From Candidatus Didemnitutus sp. (lineage in GTDB: Bacteria; Verrucomicrobiota; Verrucomicrobiia; Opitutales; Opitutaceae): DNA of 35,000 bases. The DNA lies in assembly GCA_019634575.1 (NCBI GenBank), contig JAHCAY010000004.1, positions 1 through 35,000 on the forward strand. Direction: 5' to 3'. Made by a program: the position numbers and the translations under genes. Below, piece after piece: positions 7,248 through 14,011 of this stretch (positions within the stretch are counted from its first letter, which is position 1; each line of letters starts with the position of its first letter). Under the pieces are notes generated by a model. It made no database searches, was not told where the DNA came from, and saw nothing but the letters and a program-made list of their open reading frames with translations.

Positions 7248-8267
7248 ATGGCCGACATCGATTTCACCAAGCTCAATCGCCAGCAGAAGCTCGCCGTCTT
7301 CCTGATCTGCATCGGACCAGAAGCCGCCGCCGAGGTGTTGAAGCAATTCGACGACGCCGAGATCGAGCTCCTCTGCCGCGAGATGTCGACGTTCACCATG
7401 ATCCCCGAGGCCACGCAAAAGCAGGCCATGGAGGAGTTCAGCACGATCGTCGCCTCCAGCGTCGGCTCCGCGCTCGGCGGCCTGCCGTTCGCGCAGCGCA
7501 CGCTCGAAATCGCGAAGGGCGACTACAAGGCCCAGTCGATCATCGGCCGCGTCGGCCCCGTCGCCGGCAGCTCAGTCGAAATCATCAGCGACATCGCCGA
7601 GATGGAAGGCCGCCAGATTTTCAACCTCATCAAACACGAGCAGCCGCAGACGATTTCCTTTGTCCTCTCGTATCTCGACCCGGCGAAATCCGCCGAAGTC
7701 TTCGCGTTGCTCAGTCCCGATCTGCGCGAGGAAGTCGTCGAGCGCCTCGGCACCATCGAATCCACCTCGCTCGACCTCGTCGGCAAGATCGTCCGCTCCC
7801 TCGGCAAGCACTTCGACACGAAGGTGCGCACCGCCTTCCACCGCAGCGGCGGCGTCCGCGCGGTCGCCGGCCTGCTCAACTCGCTCGACAAGGACATGTC
7901 GAAGAACCTCCTCGCCCGCATCGAGGAGCGCAACGCCACCCTCGGCGCCGCCATCCGCAAGAAGCTCTTCAGCTTCGAGGACCTCAACCGCCTCGCCGCC
8001 GCCGACCTCCAGCGCGTGCTCCGCGAGGTCGATTCGAGCAACCTCGCCATCTCGATGAAGTCCGCCAGCGAATCGCTGCGCGACAAGATCTACGCCGGCC
8101 TCTCCAAGCGCGCCGCCGAAGGCCTCAAGGAGGAAATCGAACTCCTCGGGCCCGTTCGCCTCAAGGACGTCGAAGCCGCGCAGGACGTCATCATCCAGGC
8201 CGTCCGCCGCCTCGAGGAAGAAGGCCAGATCTCCCTCGATTCCGAATCTCAAGCCCTCGTCGCCTGA
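7248..8267 (+). CDS. fliG: Flagellar motor switch protein FliG
   Basis: A 339-residue rotor protein that binds FliF, forms the torque ring with FliM/FliN and contacts the MotA stator. The N-terminal domain begins KLNRQQKLAVFLICIGPEAAAEVLKQFDD. The middle domain contains EQPQTISFVLSYLDPAKSAE (the family EHPQ motif reads EQPQ). The C-terminal domain has KKLFSFEDLNRL, RVLREVDSSNLAISMKSAS and the charged helix used in torque generation, including the SLRDKIYAGLSKRA segment. Length is normal. The ATG lies just after an array of heptamer repeats and a C-run rather than a ribosome binding site. Confidence 0.97.
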   Translation: MADIDFTKLNRQQKLAVFLICIGPEAAAEVLKQFDDAEIELLCREMSTFTMIPEATQKQAMEEFSTIVASSVGSALGGLPFAQRTLEIAKGDYKAQSIIGRVGPVAGSSVEIISDIAEMEGRQIFNLIKHEQPQTISFVLSYLDPAKSAEVFALLSPDLREEVVERLGTIESTSLDLVGKIVRSLGKHFDTKVRTAFHRSGGVRAVAGLLNSLDKDMSKNLLARIEERNATLGAAIRKKLFSFEDLNRLAAADLQRVLREVDSSNLAISMKSASESLRDKIYAGLSKRAAEGLKEEIELLGPVRLKDVEAAQDVIIQAVRRLEEEGQISLDSESQALVA

Positions 8268-8272
8268 CGCCG

Positions 8273-8443
8273 ATGAACGCCGCCCCCACCGCCACCGAAC
8301 CTCTCCGCGCCATCATGCGGAGCTTCGAGTTCAGCGTCAGCGCCGCGGCTCCGTTCGCCCGCCGCACCCGCGCGACTCCGCGTCGGCCGCGCGTTCACGC
8401 TTCGGCCAATCCGCAATCCGCGATCCGCAATCCGCAATCGTAA
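8273..8443 (+). CDS. Small open frame bridging fliG and fliH
   Basis: A 56-codon frame fills nearly all of the fliG-fliH spacer. It starts at an ATG six bases after the fliG stop, and its TAA overlaps the fliH ATG as TAATG. It begins MNAAPTATEPLRAIMRSFEF and then becomes Ala/Arg/Pro-rich; the last ten or so codons are the CAATCCG repeat array, read as ASANPQSAIRNPQS. No family is recognised. It may be real, a leader whose translation couples fliG to fliH, or a chance frame in a GC-rich spacer invaded by repeats. The tight geometry at both ends is the main reason to list it. Confidence 0.3.
   Translation: MNAAPTATEPLRAIMRSFEFSVSAAAPFARRTRATPRRPRVHASANPQSAIRNPQS
8407..8440 (+). repeat. CAATCCG heptamer array upstream of fliH
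   Basis: Five consecutive units: CAATCCG, CAATCCG, CGATCCG, CAATCCG and a truncated CAATCG, ending two bases before the fliH ATG. Unlike the other arrays in this cluster, only one arm is evident. There is no Shine-Dalgarno between array and start. Confidence 0.85.
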
Positions 8444-9021
8444 TGGGCTACGCCAAACTCATCGCCTTCGACCGCCCGCTCGCCGCCGCCGTGCTGCCTG
8501 GCCAAGGACGCATCTACACCGAGACCGAGGTCGCTGCGAAATGCGAGGAAGCCTACCGCCGCGGCGTCGACTCCGCCCGCGCGCTCGCCGACCAGCAGAT
8601 GGTCGAGTTCCGCGCCGATATGGGCCAGCTCAGCGAAGGCGTCCTGCACAAACTCTCCGCCATCGAACCCTCGCTCGTCGCGCAACTCCGCGACGCCCTC
8701 CCGGCCCTCGCCGTCGACATCGCGCACCGCCTCCTCGCCGGCTACGAGCCGCCCGTCGAGACGATCGAGCGCCTCTGCCGCGAAGCCCTCGAACAGCTCT
8801 TCCCCGAGCGCGAAGGTCTCGAACTCTCGCTCGCTCCGCGCGACGCCGAGCTGCTTACCGCGCTGAATCCCGACTGGGTGAAGCGTTACCCCGGTCTGCA
8901 AATCCGCGTCGATGGCACGCTCCGCCCCGGCGACTGCCTCGTGCGCTCCCGCTTCGGCCTCACCGACGCCCGTCAGGAAACCAAGCTCGCCGCCCTCAGC
9001 CACTCCCTCACCGGCGCATGA
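8443..9021 (+). CDS. fliH: Flagellar assembly protein FliH
   Basis: A 192-residue export-apparatus protein that holds the FliI ATPase at the C-ring and regulates it. The N-terminus carries the family-like stretch GRIYTETEVAAKCEEAYRRG (about 22-41), followed by an extended helical region with regularly spaced small residues. A globular C-terminal domain resembles the V-ATPase E-subunit: DIAHRLLAGYEPPVETIERLCREALEQL, then VRVDGTLRPGD-like sequence (IRVDGTLRPGDCLVRSRFG). It is rather short but complete. It precedes fliI, though a 223-base spacer with a bridging frame separates them. Confidence 0.88.
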   Translation: MGYAKLIAFDRPLAAAVLPGQGRIYTETEVAAKCEEAYRRGVDSARALADQQMVEFRADMGQLSEGVLHKLSAIEPSLVAQLRDALPALAVDIAHRLLAGYEPPVETIERLCREALEQLFPEREGLELSLAPRDAELLTALNPDWVKRYPGLQIRVDGTLRPGDCLVRSRFGLTDARQETKLAALSHSLTGA

Positions 9022-9248
9022 CCCCCCGCCTCCAGCTCCTCCCGCCTTGTAACCTAATAGGTTACAATTCCTCCGCGCTCCCGAGTGAGAACGCGTTGGC
9101 GCGAGCCGCGACTTGTAACCTATTAGGTTACAATTTCGCGGGCGCGGGCGACGCGGCGGAATGCGGTGGTTCCGGCGATTCGGGGCGATTCGAGGCGGAG
9201 ATTCTCGAACTCACGGATGCGATTGGATTCGGAGGCGACTGCGCATGA
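9018..9248 (+). CDS. Bridging 76-residue frame between fliH and fliI
   Basis: An uninterrupted 76-codon frame spans the whole fliH-fliI spacer. Its ATG overlaps the fliH stop (ATGA at 9018-9021), and its TGA overlaps the fliI start (ATGA at 9245-9248). Two in-frame palindromes encode the near-identical heptapeptides CNLIGYN and CNLLGYN. The remainder is Gly/Ala/Glu-rich, ending in EAEILELTDAIGFGGDCA. No homologous family is recognised. It could be a small protein carrying palindromic insertions, a translated linker that keeps ribosomes moving into fliI, or coincidence. Overlaps at both ends without an internal stop make coincidence less attractive, but coding status is unproven. Confidence 0.4.
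   Translation: MTPRLQLLPPCNLIGYNSSALPSENALARAATCNLLGYNFAGAGDAAECGGSGDSGRFEAEILELTDAIGFGGDCA
9047..9067. repeat. Palindrome TTGTAACC-N5-GGTTACAA, copy 1
   Basis: A 21-base perfect dyad with 8-bp arms and centre TAATA. It is AT-rich within strongly GC-rich surroundings. It is the exact reverse complement of copy 2 at 9113-9133. Candidates are a REP/REPIN-type dispersed element or a transcription-factor operator. Confidence 0.9.
9113..9133. repeat. Palindrome TTGTAACC-N5-GGTTACAA, copy 2
   Basis: The same 8-bp arms with centre TATTA, so it is the inverted form of copy 1. The 45 bases between copies (9068-9112) contain GCGTTGGCGCGAGCCGCG-type sequence. The pair sits directly upstream of fliI and within the 76-codon bridging frame. 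Confidence 0.9.
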
Positions 9249-10567
9249 ACGCCACCGTCGCACCGCTCGTCGATGTGCTCCGCACGCAGGTCAAGCACCT
9301 GCCGGCGGTGCAGCGCGTCGGCGCGGTCACGGGCGTCGCCGGTCTCATCATCGAGTCCGAAGGTCCGAACGTCGGCCTCGGCGAACTCTGCAACGTCCGC
9401 TCGCCGCGCACCGATTTCACGGTCCGCGCCGAAGTCGTGGGTTTCCGCGAACATCGCGTGCTGCTCATGCCGCTCGGCGACACGTCCGGCCTGCACGTCG
9501 GCTGCGAAGTCGCCGCCGCGGACCGTCCGCCGCTGCCGCGCCCGGGTCCGGAGCTGCTCGGCCGCGTGCTCGACGCGCTCGGTCGTCCGTTCGACGAGGG
9601 CGGCCTGCTGCCCGTCGACCGCACGGAGCGCGACCACACGCCGCCGCACCCGCTGCGCCGTCAGCGCATCAAGGAAGCGCTTACGACCGGCGTGCGCGTG
9701 CTCGACACCTTCACGCCGATCGGGCGCGGCCAGCGCCTCGGCATCTTCGCCGGCTCCGGTGTCGGTAAGTCCACTTTGCTCGGCATGATCGCGCGCGGGT
9801 GCTCGGCCGATGTGGTCGTCATCGCGCTCGTGGGCGAGCGCGGTCGCGAAGTCCGCGAGTTCCTCGAAAAAGACCTCGGTCCCGAGGGTCTGAAGCGCTC
9901 CGTCGTCGTCGTCGCCACTTCGGACACGCCCGCGCCGTTGCGTCTGCGCGCGGCGTTCACCGCGACATCGATCGCCGAGGCGTATCGCGACCAGGGCAAG
10001 AACGTCATGCTGATGATGGACTCCGTGACGCGTTTCGCGATGGCGCAACGCGAGATCGGCCTCGCCATCGGCGAGCCGCCCGCGACGCGCGGCTACACGC
10101 CGTCGGTCTTCGCGCTGCTGCCGCGTTTGCTCGAGCGCTCCGGCGCCGGTGAGAACGGCGCCATCACCGCGCTCTACACCGTGCTCGTCGAAGGCGACGA
10201 CATGAACGAGCCCGTGGCCGACGCCGTGCGCGGTATCCTCGACGGACACTTGGTGCTCTCGCGCCAGCTCGCGCATTTCAATCACTACCCGGCGGTCGAC
10301 GTGCTCGAATCCGTCAGCCGTCTGACGCGCGACGTCTGCACGCCCGAAGAAGTCGAGTTCGCCGCCAAGGCCCGCGAGCATCTCGCGCTCTACCGCAAGA
10401 ACGAGGATCTCATTTCCATCGGCGCCTACCAGAAAGGCGCGAACGCCGCGCTCGACCAGGCGATCACGCTGCACGAGCCGCTGCGCAAATTTCTCCGTCA
10501 GGGCGTCCATGAGCACACGGCCCGGGCGGAATCCTTCAAGCTGCTCAGGAAGATCCTCGTGCCATGA
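9245..10567 (+). CDS. fliI: Flagellum-specific export ATPase FliI
   Basis: A 440-residue homologue of the F1 beta subunit that energises type III flagellar export. The N-terminal beta-barrel runs to about 90. The Walker A motif is GSGVGKST at about 170-177 with K175, followed by VGERGREVREF. The Walker B strand is NVMLMMDSVTRFAMAQREIG, and the FliI-type GEPPATRGYTPSVFALLPRLLERSG follows. The start is the ATG at 9245, giving MNATVAPLVDVLRTQV; the frame is open further upstream, but that region contains no family sequence. The stop overlaps fliJ by ATGA. Confidence 0.97.
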   Translation: MNATVAPLVDVLRTQVKHLPAVQRVGAVTGVAGLIIESEGPNVGLGELCNVRSPRTDFTVRAEVVGFREHRVLLMPLGDTSGLHVGCEVAAADRPPLPRPGPELLGRVLDALGRPFDEGGLLPVDRTERDHTPPHPLRRQRIKEALTTGVRVLDTFTPIGRGQRLGIFAGSGVGKSTLLGMIARGCSADVVVIALVGERGREVREFLEKDLGPEGLKRSVVVVATSDTPAPLRLRAAFTATSIAEAYRDQGKNVMLMMDSVTRFAMAQREIGLAIGEPPATRGYTPSVFALLPRLLERSGAGENGAITALYTVLVEGDDMNEPVADAVRGILDGHLVLSRQLAHFNHYPAVDVLESVSRLTRDVCTPEEVEFAAKAREHLALYRKNEDLISIGAYQKGANAALDQAITLHEPLRKFLRQGVHEHTARAESFKLLRKILVP

Positions 10568-11016
10568 AACGTTTCCGTTTTCCTCTCCGGCCCGTGGCCG
10601 TCATCCGCGCGCACAAAGAGCTGCGCGCTCGCGAGGCGTTCGCCGCCTCGGTCCATGTCTACGTGCAAGCCGAAGAAGTCCTCGCGGCCACGCGCACGCG
10701 GGTGGCCGAGCTCGCGCAAACGCTCTTCGCCGATCGCGGCGGCACCTACCTCGCCGCCGACGCCGCCTCGCTCTTCCGCGCCTACCGCGGCGAGTGCGAG
10801 GAGGAAGTGCAGGCCGAGCGCAAAGTCATCGAGGCGCGCGACGTCATGCAGAAGCGCCGCGCCGAATACCTCGACGCCAGCCGCCAGCTCAAGGTCGTGA
10901 ACAAGCTCGAGGAAAAAGCGCGCGCCGTCCATCGCGCCGCCGCGCTCGTCGAGGATCAGAACGCGATGGATGATTTCGCCGGGTTCCGCTCGGTGCGTCG
11001 GACTCTTTTCACATGA
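10564..11016 (+). CDS. fliJ: Flagellar export protein FliJ
   Basis: A 150-residue, almost entirely helical, charged protein. It starts MKRFRFPLRPVAVIRAHKEL, the usual FliJ opening (basic and aromatic, then a long antiparallel coiled coil), and ends in an acidic DQNAMDDFAGFRSVRR tail. FliJ acts as the central stalk of the FliI ring and a chaperone-escort factor. Primary sequence conservation in this family is weak, so the call rests on length, coiled-coil character and position: ATGA-coupled to fliI upstream and to a MotE-like gene downstream. Confidence 0.85.
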   Translation: MKRFRFPLRPVAVIRAHKELRAREAFAASVHVYVQAEEVLAATRTRVAELAQTLFADRGGTYLAADAASLFRAYRGECEEEVQAERKVIEARDVMQKRRAEYLDASRQLKVVNKLEEKARAVHRAAALVEDQNAMDDFAGFRSVRRTLFT

Positions 11017-11618
11017 CCAAGCTCGTTCAAAATCCCGCGGTCGTCGTCATTCTCGCGCTGCTGTCCGGCATGGCCGCCGGCCTCGGCTGGTTCTGGCGCG
11101 CCGGCGATGCGATCATCGCGCACGCCGCCGCGGTGCGCGCAGCCGCGACGAAGACGCAGAAGGCCCAGGGCTGGGATTTCTGGACGATCGAGATCGACAA
11201 CCTCGCCGCCGAGCTGAAGGGCGAGAAGGAACGCCTCCGCAAACAGGCCGAGCAGCTCGACCAACGCGCCGCCCGCCTCTCCGCCGAACAGCAGGAACTG
11301 GACAAGGTTCGCGCCGACCTCGAGCGGATGCGGAAGGAAATCTCCGACAAGGTCGTCGAGATCAACACCGACGAAGCGAAGAACCTGAAGACGCTCGCCA
11401 CCACCTACGCCAATCTCACCCCGCGCGCCGCCGTCGCGATCATCAAGGAACTCGACGACAACACCGCCGTGAAAATCCTCTCGCTGATGAAGCCCGACAC
11501 CGTGTCGCCCATCTTCGAGGAGATGAGCAAGACCGCCACGGCCGACGGCACGCTCGCGCGCCGCGTGGCCATCCTTTCCGAAAAACTGCGCCTGATGAAA
11601 TCCGCCAAGCCGGCCTGA
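11013..11618 (+). CDS. MotE-like protein with MgtE-N-type domain
   Basis: A 201-residue protein with an N-terminal membrane anchor at about 9-28, a central coiled coil (about 65-120, EIDNLAAELKGEKERLRKQ onward) and a C-terminal domain with TYANLTPRAAVAIIKELDD and AVKILSLMKPDTVSPIFEEM. That domain resembles the MgtE intracellular N domain of MotE and of FliG-related proteins. Such genes commonly lie between fliJ and fliK and may assist stator or export assembly; here the function is inferred. It overlaps fliJ by ATGA. A hairpin in the following spacer may limit transcription into fliK. Confidence 0.83.
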   Translation: MTKLVQNPAVVVILALLSGMAAGLGWFWRAGDAIIAHAAAVRAAATKTQKAQGWDFWTIEIDNLAAELKGEKERLRKQAEQLDQRAARLSAEQQELDKVRADLERMRKEISDKVVEINTDEAKNLKTLATTYANLTPRAAVAIIKELDDNTAVKILSLMKPDTVSPIFEEMSKTATADGTLARRVAILSEKLRLMKSAKPA

Positions 11619-11633
11619 TTCACGCATCCTCAC

Positions 11634-11659
11634 TCGTGCGCCACGGATGGCGCGCACGA
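11634..11659 (+). repeat. Hairpin between MotE-like gene and fliK
   Basis: Arms TCGTGCGC and GCGCACGA form a perfect 8-bp stem with a ten-base loop, 15 bases after the MotE-like stop and 23 bases before the fliK ATG. No T-run follows. An in-frame ATG at 11647 lies inside the loop, a poor place for a start codon. It may be a processing or attenuation structure. Confidence 0.55.
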
Positions 11660-11682
11660 CTTCCACGGAAGGAAGCCCCCGC

Positions 11683-13491
11683 ATGACGACTTCCTTCCCC
11701 ACGACTTCTTCCGCCGAGACCGCGCCCGCCGCGAACGCCACCGCGCCCGCCGCGCTCTCCGGTGATCTCGCCGCGCTGCTCGGCGGCACCACGCCGGAAA
11801 CGCCCGCCGCGACTGCCACCGCGGCGAGCCCGGCCACCGATTTCGTCGCCCTGCTCGGCGACGAGTCCGCGGCGCCCGTTGCCGCGCCGCAGACGCCGGC
11901 GGTCAGTCCCGTTTCGCCACCGGTCGCCAACCCCGCCGCCGCCACTGCCGCTGCCGCCTCAGCCACCGCGTCCGGCGCGCGTGCCATTGCTGTCAGCACC
12001 GGCACGCGCGGTTCGCCATCGCCGACGCGAGTCGCCCCGACGGATTCGCGCGGCTTCGCCCGCAGCGTCTCCGTTACCTCCGCGTCCGAGGCCACCGACG
12101 AGCAAGTGCCCGAAACGCCCGCGAGCGCACCCGCGACGATGCCGGATCGTGCCACGCTCGAGGCCATCGCTGCGCTCCTCGCACCAGTCGCCGCGCTGGT
12201 CGCGCCGCCGCCGGCCGAAACTCCTCTTGCGCTCAACGCCCCGTCGACCAACGAGGACAGCGAAGACGAGTCCGATGGCGAGGCCGCCCTGGCCGGTGCC
12301 GTGTCAGCGGCCATCCCCGCGCGCCGCGGCGAGGCGGTGACTTTGACCGTGACGCTGCCCGAGCGGGCGGTGCCGGCGCTCGTGTCCAACGCGACCGACG
12401 CGAAGGTCGTGGCGACCGAGGATTACACTCCGGCGGTCGCAACACCGTCGCTGAACAATGAAGCCCCGATTTTCCCGGCGGCCGCTTCCGGGCCGATCGT
12501 CGCTCCGACGACCGTGAGCCTGCCGGGTGTTGCGCTCGCTCCGAGCCTCGCGACGCAAAGCCGCGCCGAGCCGACGCCGACATCGGTCGCAGCCGAGCCC
12601 GCGCAAGCCCCGATGCAAGTGGAGGCGTCCGTCGAGTTGCCCGATGGCGCCGTCATCGCGCTCGCGTTGCCGACGGCATCGACCAGCGAAGGCGCGGTCG
12701 AGACGAAGTCCTCGCCGGCGTCCGCTCCCGTCGCGGCGCACACGGAAAAATCTGCCGCTTCGAACCGCGCCGCGCCCGAGGTCGATTTCGGGATGAAGAG
12801 GGCGGCCGGAAAAAACTTTCTAACCACGGAAGAGCAGGGAGTTAGTCTGCCGGAAAAGAAAGCTGGCATCGCCGTTGCTCAAACGCGTCCGACCATGCTC
12901 TTCGTTCCGCACGACACTCTCTCCGCCGTCTCGCCGACGGCTCCGGCGATCGTGTCCGTCGTGCCCGCGCCGACGCAGGTCGTCGCTGCCGGCTCGCCCG
13001 AGCCGATGCCGCAGCTGGTCGCCGCCTCATTCGCGAAACGGGCGGTGGAAACGGTCACCAACGTCGTCGACGCCCAGGCCGCCTCGAAACTCCAGCCCGT
13101 GCCGAGCGTGCAGCTGAAGTTCAAGTTCGGCACCGAGGATCTCGCCGTGCGTGTCGCGCTCCGCAACGGCGCCGTGCACACCGAATTCCGCACCGACTCG
13201 CCCGAATTGCGCGCCGCGATCACCAACGAGTGGAAGGCCGTCACCGCGGAGCCCGAGAGCGCGTTGCGCTTCCTCGCACCCGTGGTCGCGCCCGCCACTG
13301 CGTCGCAGAACGGCACCGGCTCGTTCGCGCAGCAACAGCAGCAGCAGAACCAGCAGCAGGCGCGCGCCGCGCAGGAATTCTTCGGCAGCATCGCCCGCTC
13401 CACGCCTTTCCAGCCGCGCGACGGCGGCGCCGCCACCAGCGCCGCCCCCGTCGTGTTGCCCACCTCCGTCCACCTTTCCGCCGTCGCCTAA
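11683..13491 (+). CDS. fliK: Flagellar hook-length control protein FliK
   Basis: A 602-residue, Ala/Pro/Thr-rich, largely disordered protein with a folded C-terminal region. FliK measures hook length and switches FlhB specificity. Family evidence is the C-terminal VQLKFKFGTEDLAVRVALRNGAV block followed by TDSPELRAAITNEW (about 475-520), then a Gln-rich run. I chose the ATG at 11683 because GGAAGGAAG lies just upstream; an ATG 36 bases earlier sits in a hairpin loop. Residues 376-400 are encoded by an AT-rich insert-like module that contains a perfect sigma-54 promoter match. An in-frame ATG at 12895 could start a 198-residue C-terminal fragment from that promoter. Position before flgD supports the call. 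Confidence 0.85.
   Translation: MTTSFPTTSSAETAPAANATAPAALSGDLAALLGGTTPETPAATATAASPATDFVALLGDESAAPVAAPQTPAVSPVSPPVANPAAATAAAASATASGARAIAVSTGTRGSPSPTRVAPTDSRGFARSVSVTSASEATDEQVPETPASAPATMPDRATLEAIAALLAPVAALVAPPPAETPLALNAPSTNEDSEDESDGEAALAGAVSAAIPARRGEAVTLTVTLPERAVPALVSNATDAKVVATEDYTPAVATPSLNNEAPIFPAAASGPIVAPTTVSLPGVALAPSLATQSRAEPTPTSVAAEPAQAPMQVEASVELPDGAVIALALPTASTSEGAVETKSSPASAPVAAHTEKSAASNRAAPEVDFGMKRAAGKNFLTTEEQGVSLPEKKAGIAVAQTRPTMLFVPHDTLSAVSPTAPAIVSVVPAPTQVVAAGSPEPMPQLVAASFAKRAVETVTNVVDAQAASKLQPVPSVQLKFKFGTEDLAVRVALRNGAVHTEFRTDSPELRAAITNEWKAVTAEPESALRFLAPVVAPATASQNGTGSFAQQQQQQNQQQARAAQEFFGSIARSTPFQPRDGGAATSAAPVVLPTSVHLSAVA
12864..12879 (+). promoter_or_regulatory. Sigma-54 promoter match inside fliK
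   Basis: TGGCATCGCCGTTGCT has TGGCA at -24 and TTGCT at -12 with canonical spacing (GG, ten bases, GC). It lies inside fliK, about 617 bases before flgD, with the same upstream module as the flhB promoter: AAAACTTTC at 12812-12820 and CAGGG at 12835-12839. It could drive flgD and flgE, which are sigma-54-dependent hook genes in several bacteria. Being intragenic, it may also reflect the repeat's coding use. Confidence 0.6.
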
Positions 13492-13495
13492 TCCC

Positions 13496-13978
13496 ATGCC
13501 CGTCTCCAGCGCCACTTCCAACTCGGCCGCCAACGTCGGCTACTCCGACCTCTACAACTCCACCGGCGGCACCGCGCGCACCGTCACGAAGACGCTCGGT
13601 TCCGACGACTTCATGAAGCTGCTCGCCGTGCAGTTCCAGCAGCAGGATCCGATGAAGCCGATGGAAGACACCGCCTTCATCGCGCAGATGGCGCAGTTCT
13701 CCGCGCTCGAGCAGAACAAGACGATGGCCTCGCAGATCACCGCGCTCCGCGCCGATCAGCAGCTGCTGATGGGCAACGGCTACATCGGCCGCACCGTCAC
13801 CGTCGAGGACAGCGACGGCAAGTCCGTCACCGGTGTCGTCAGCGCGCTCGACAACGACGCGACCGACGGCGTCACGCTCAAGATCGGCGACAAATCCTAT
13901 CCCCTCTCTTCGGTTCGACGGATCGAGCCGACCGCAACCCAGCAAAGCAGCACCGCAACGGACGGCACCACGGCCTAA
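13496..13978 (+). CDS. flgD: Flagellar hook assembly (scaffold) protein FlgD
   Basis: A 160-residue hook-cap scaffold required for FlgE polymerisation. The conserved N-terminal segment is LGSDDFMKLLAVQFQQQDPMKPMEDTAFIAQMAQFSALEQNKTM (about 36-80). The C-terminal part has GYIGRTVTVEDSDGKSVTGVV, the start of the usual FlgD beta-rich region, but stops soon after, so the protein is a short FlgD lacking the larger Tudor/FnIII-like C-terminal domains of enterobacterial homologues. The start is the ATG four bases after the fliK stop; open frame further upstream is a fliK shadow. Confidence 0.93.
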   Translation: MPVSSATSNSAANVGYSDLYNSTGGTARTVTKTLGSDDFMKLLAVQFQQQDPMKPMEDTAFIAQMAQFSALEQNKTMASQITALRADQQLLMGNGYIGRTVTVEDSDGKSVTGVVSALDNDATDGVTLKIGDKSYPLSSVRRIEPTATQQSSTATDGTTA

Positions 13979-14011
13979 ACCAGAAAACTTCCAACCCACC
14001 CGCAATTCACC

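Noticed and set aside
9047..9133. BirA-type biotin operators for the TTGTAACC/GGTTACAA palindromes
   Set aside because: As I recall it the BirA operator is TTGTAAACC with 14-16 bases before its inverse; here one A is missing and the gap is five bases, and no biotin gene is adjacent.
10956..12389. A 477-codon minus-strand frame opposite the MotE-like gene and fliK
   Set aside because: Ala/Ser/Gly-rich shadow of the disordered fliK coding sequence with no recognisable domain.
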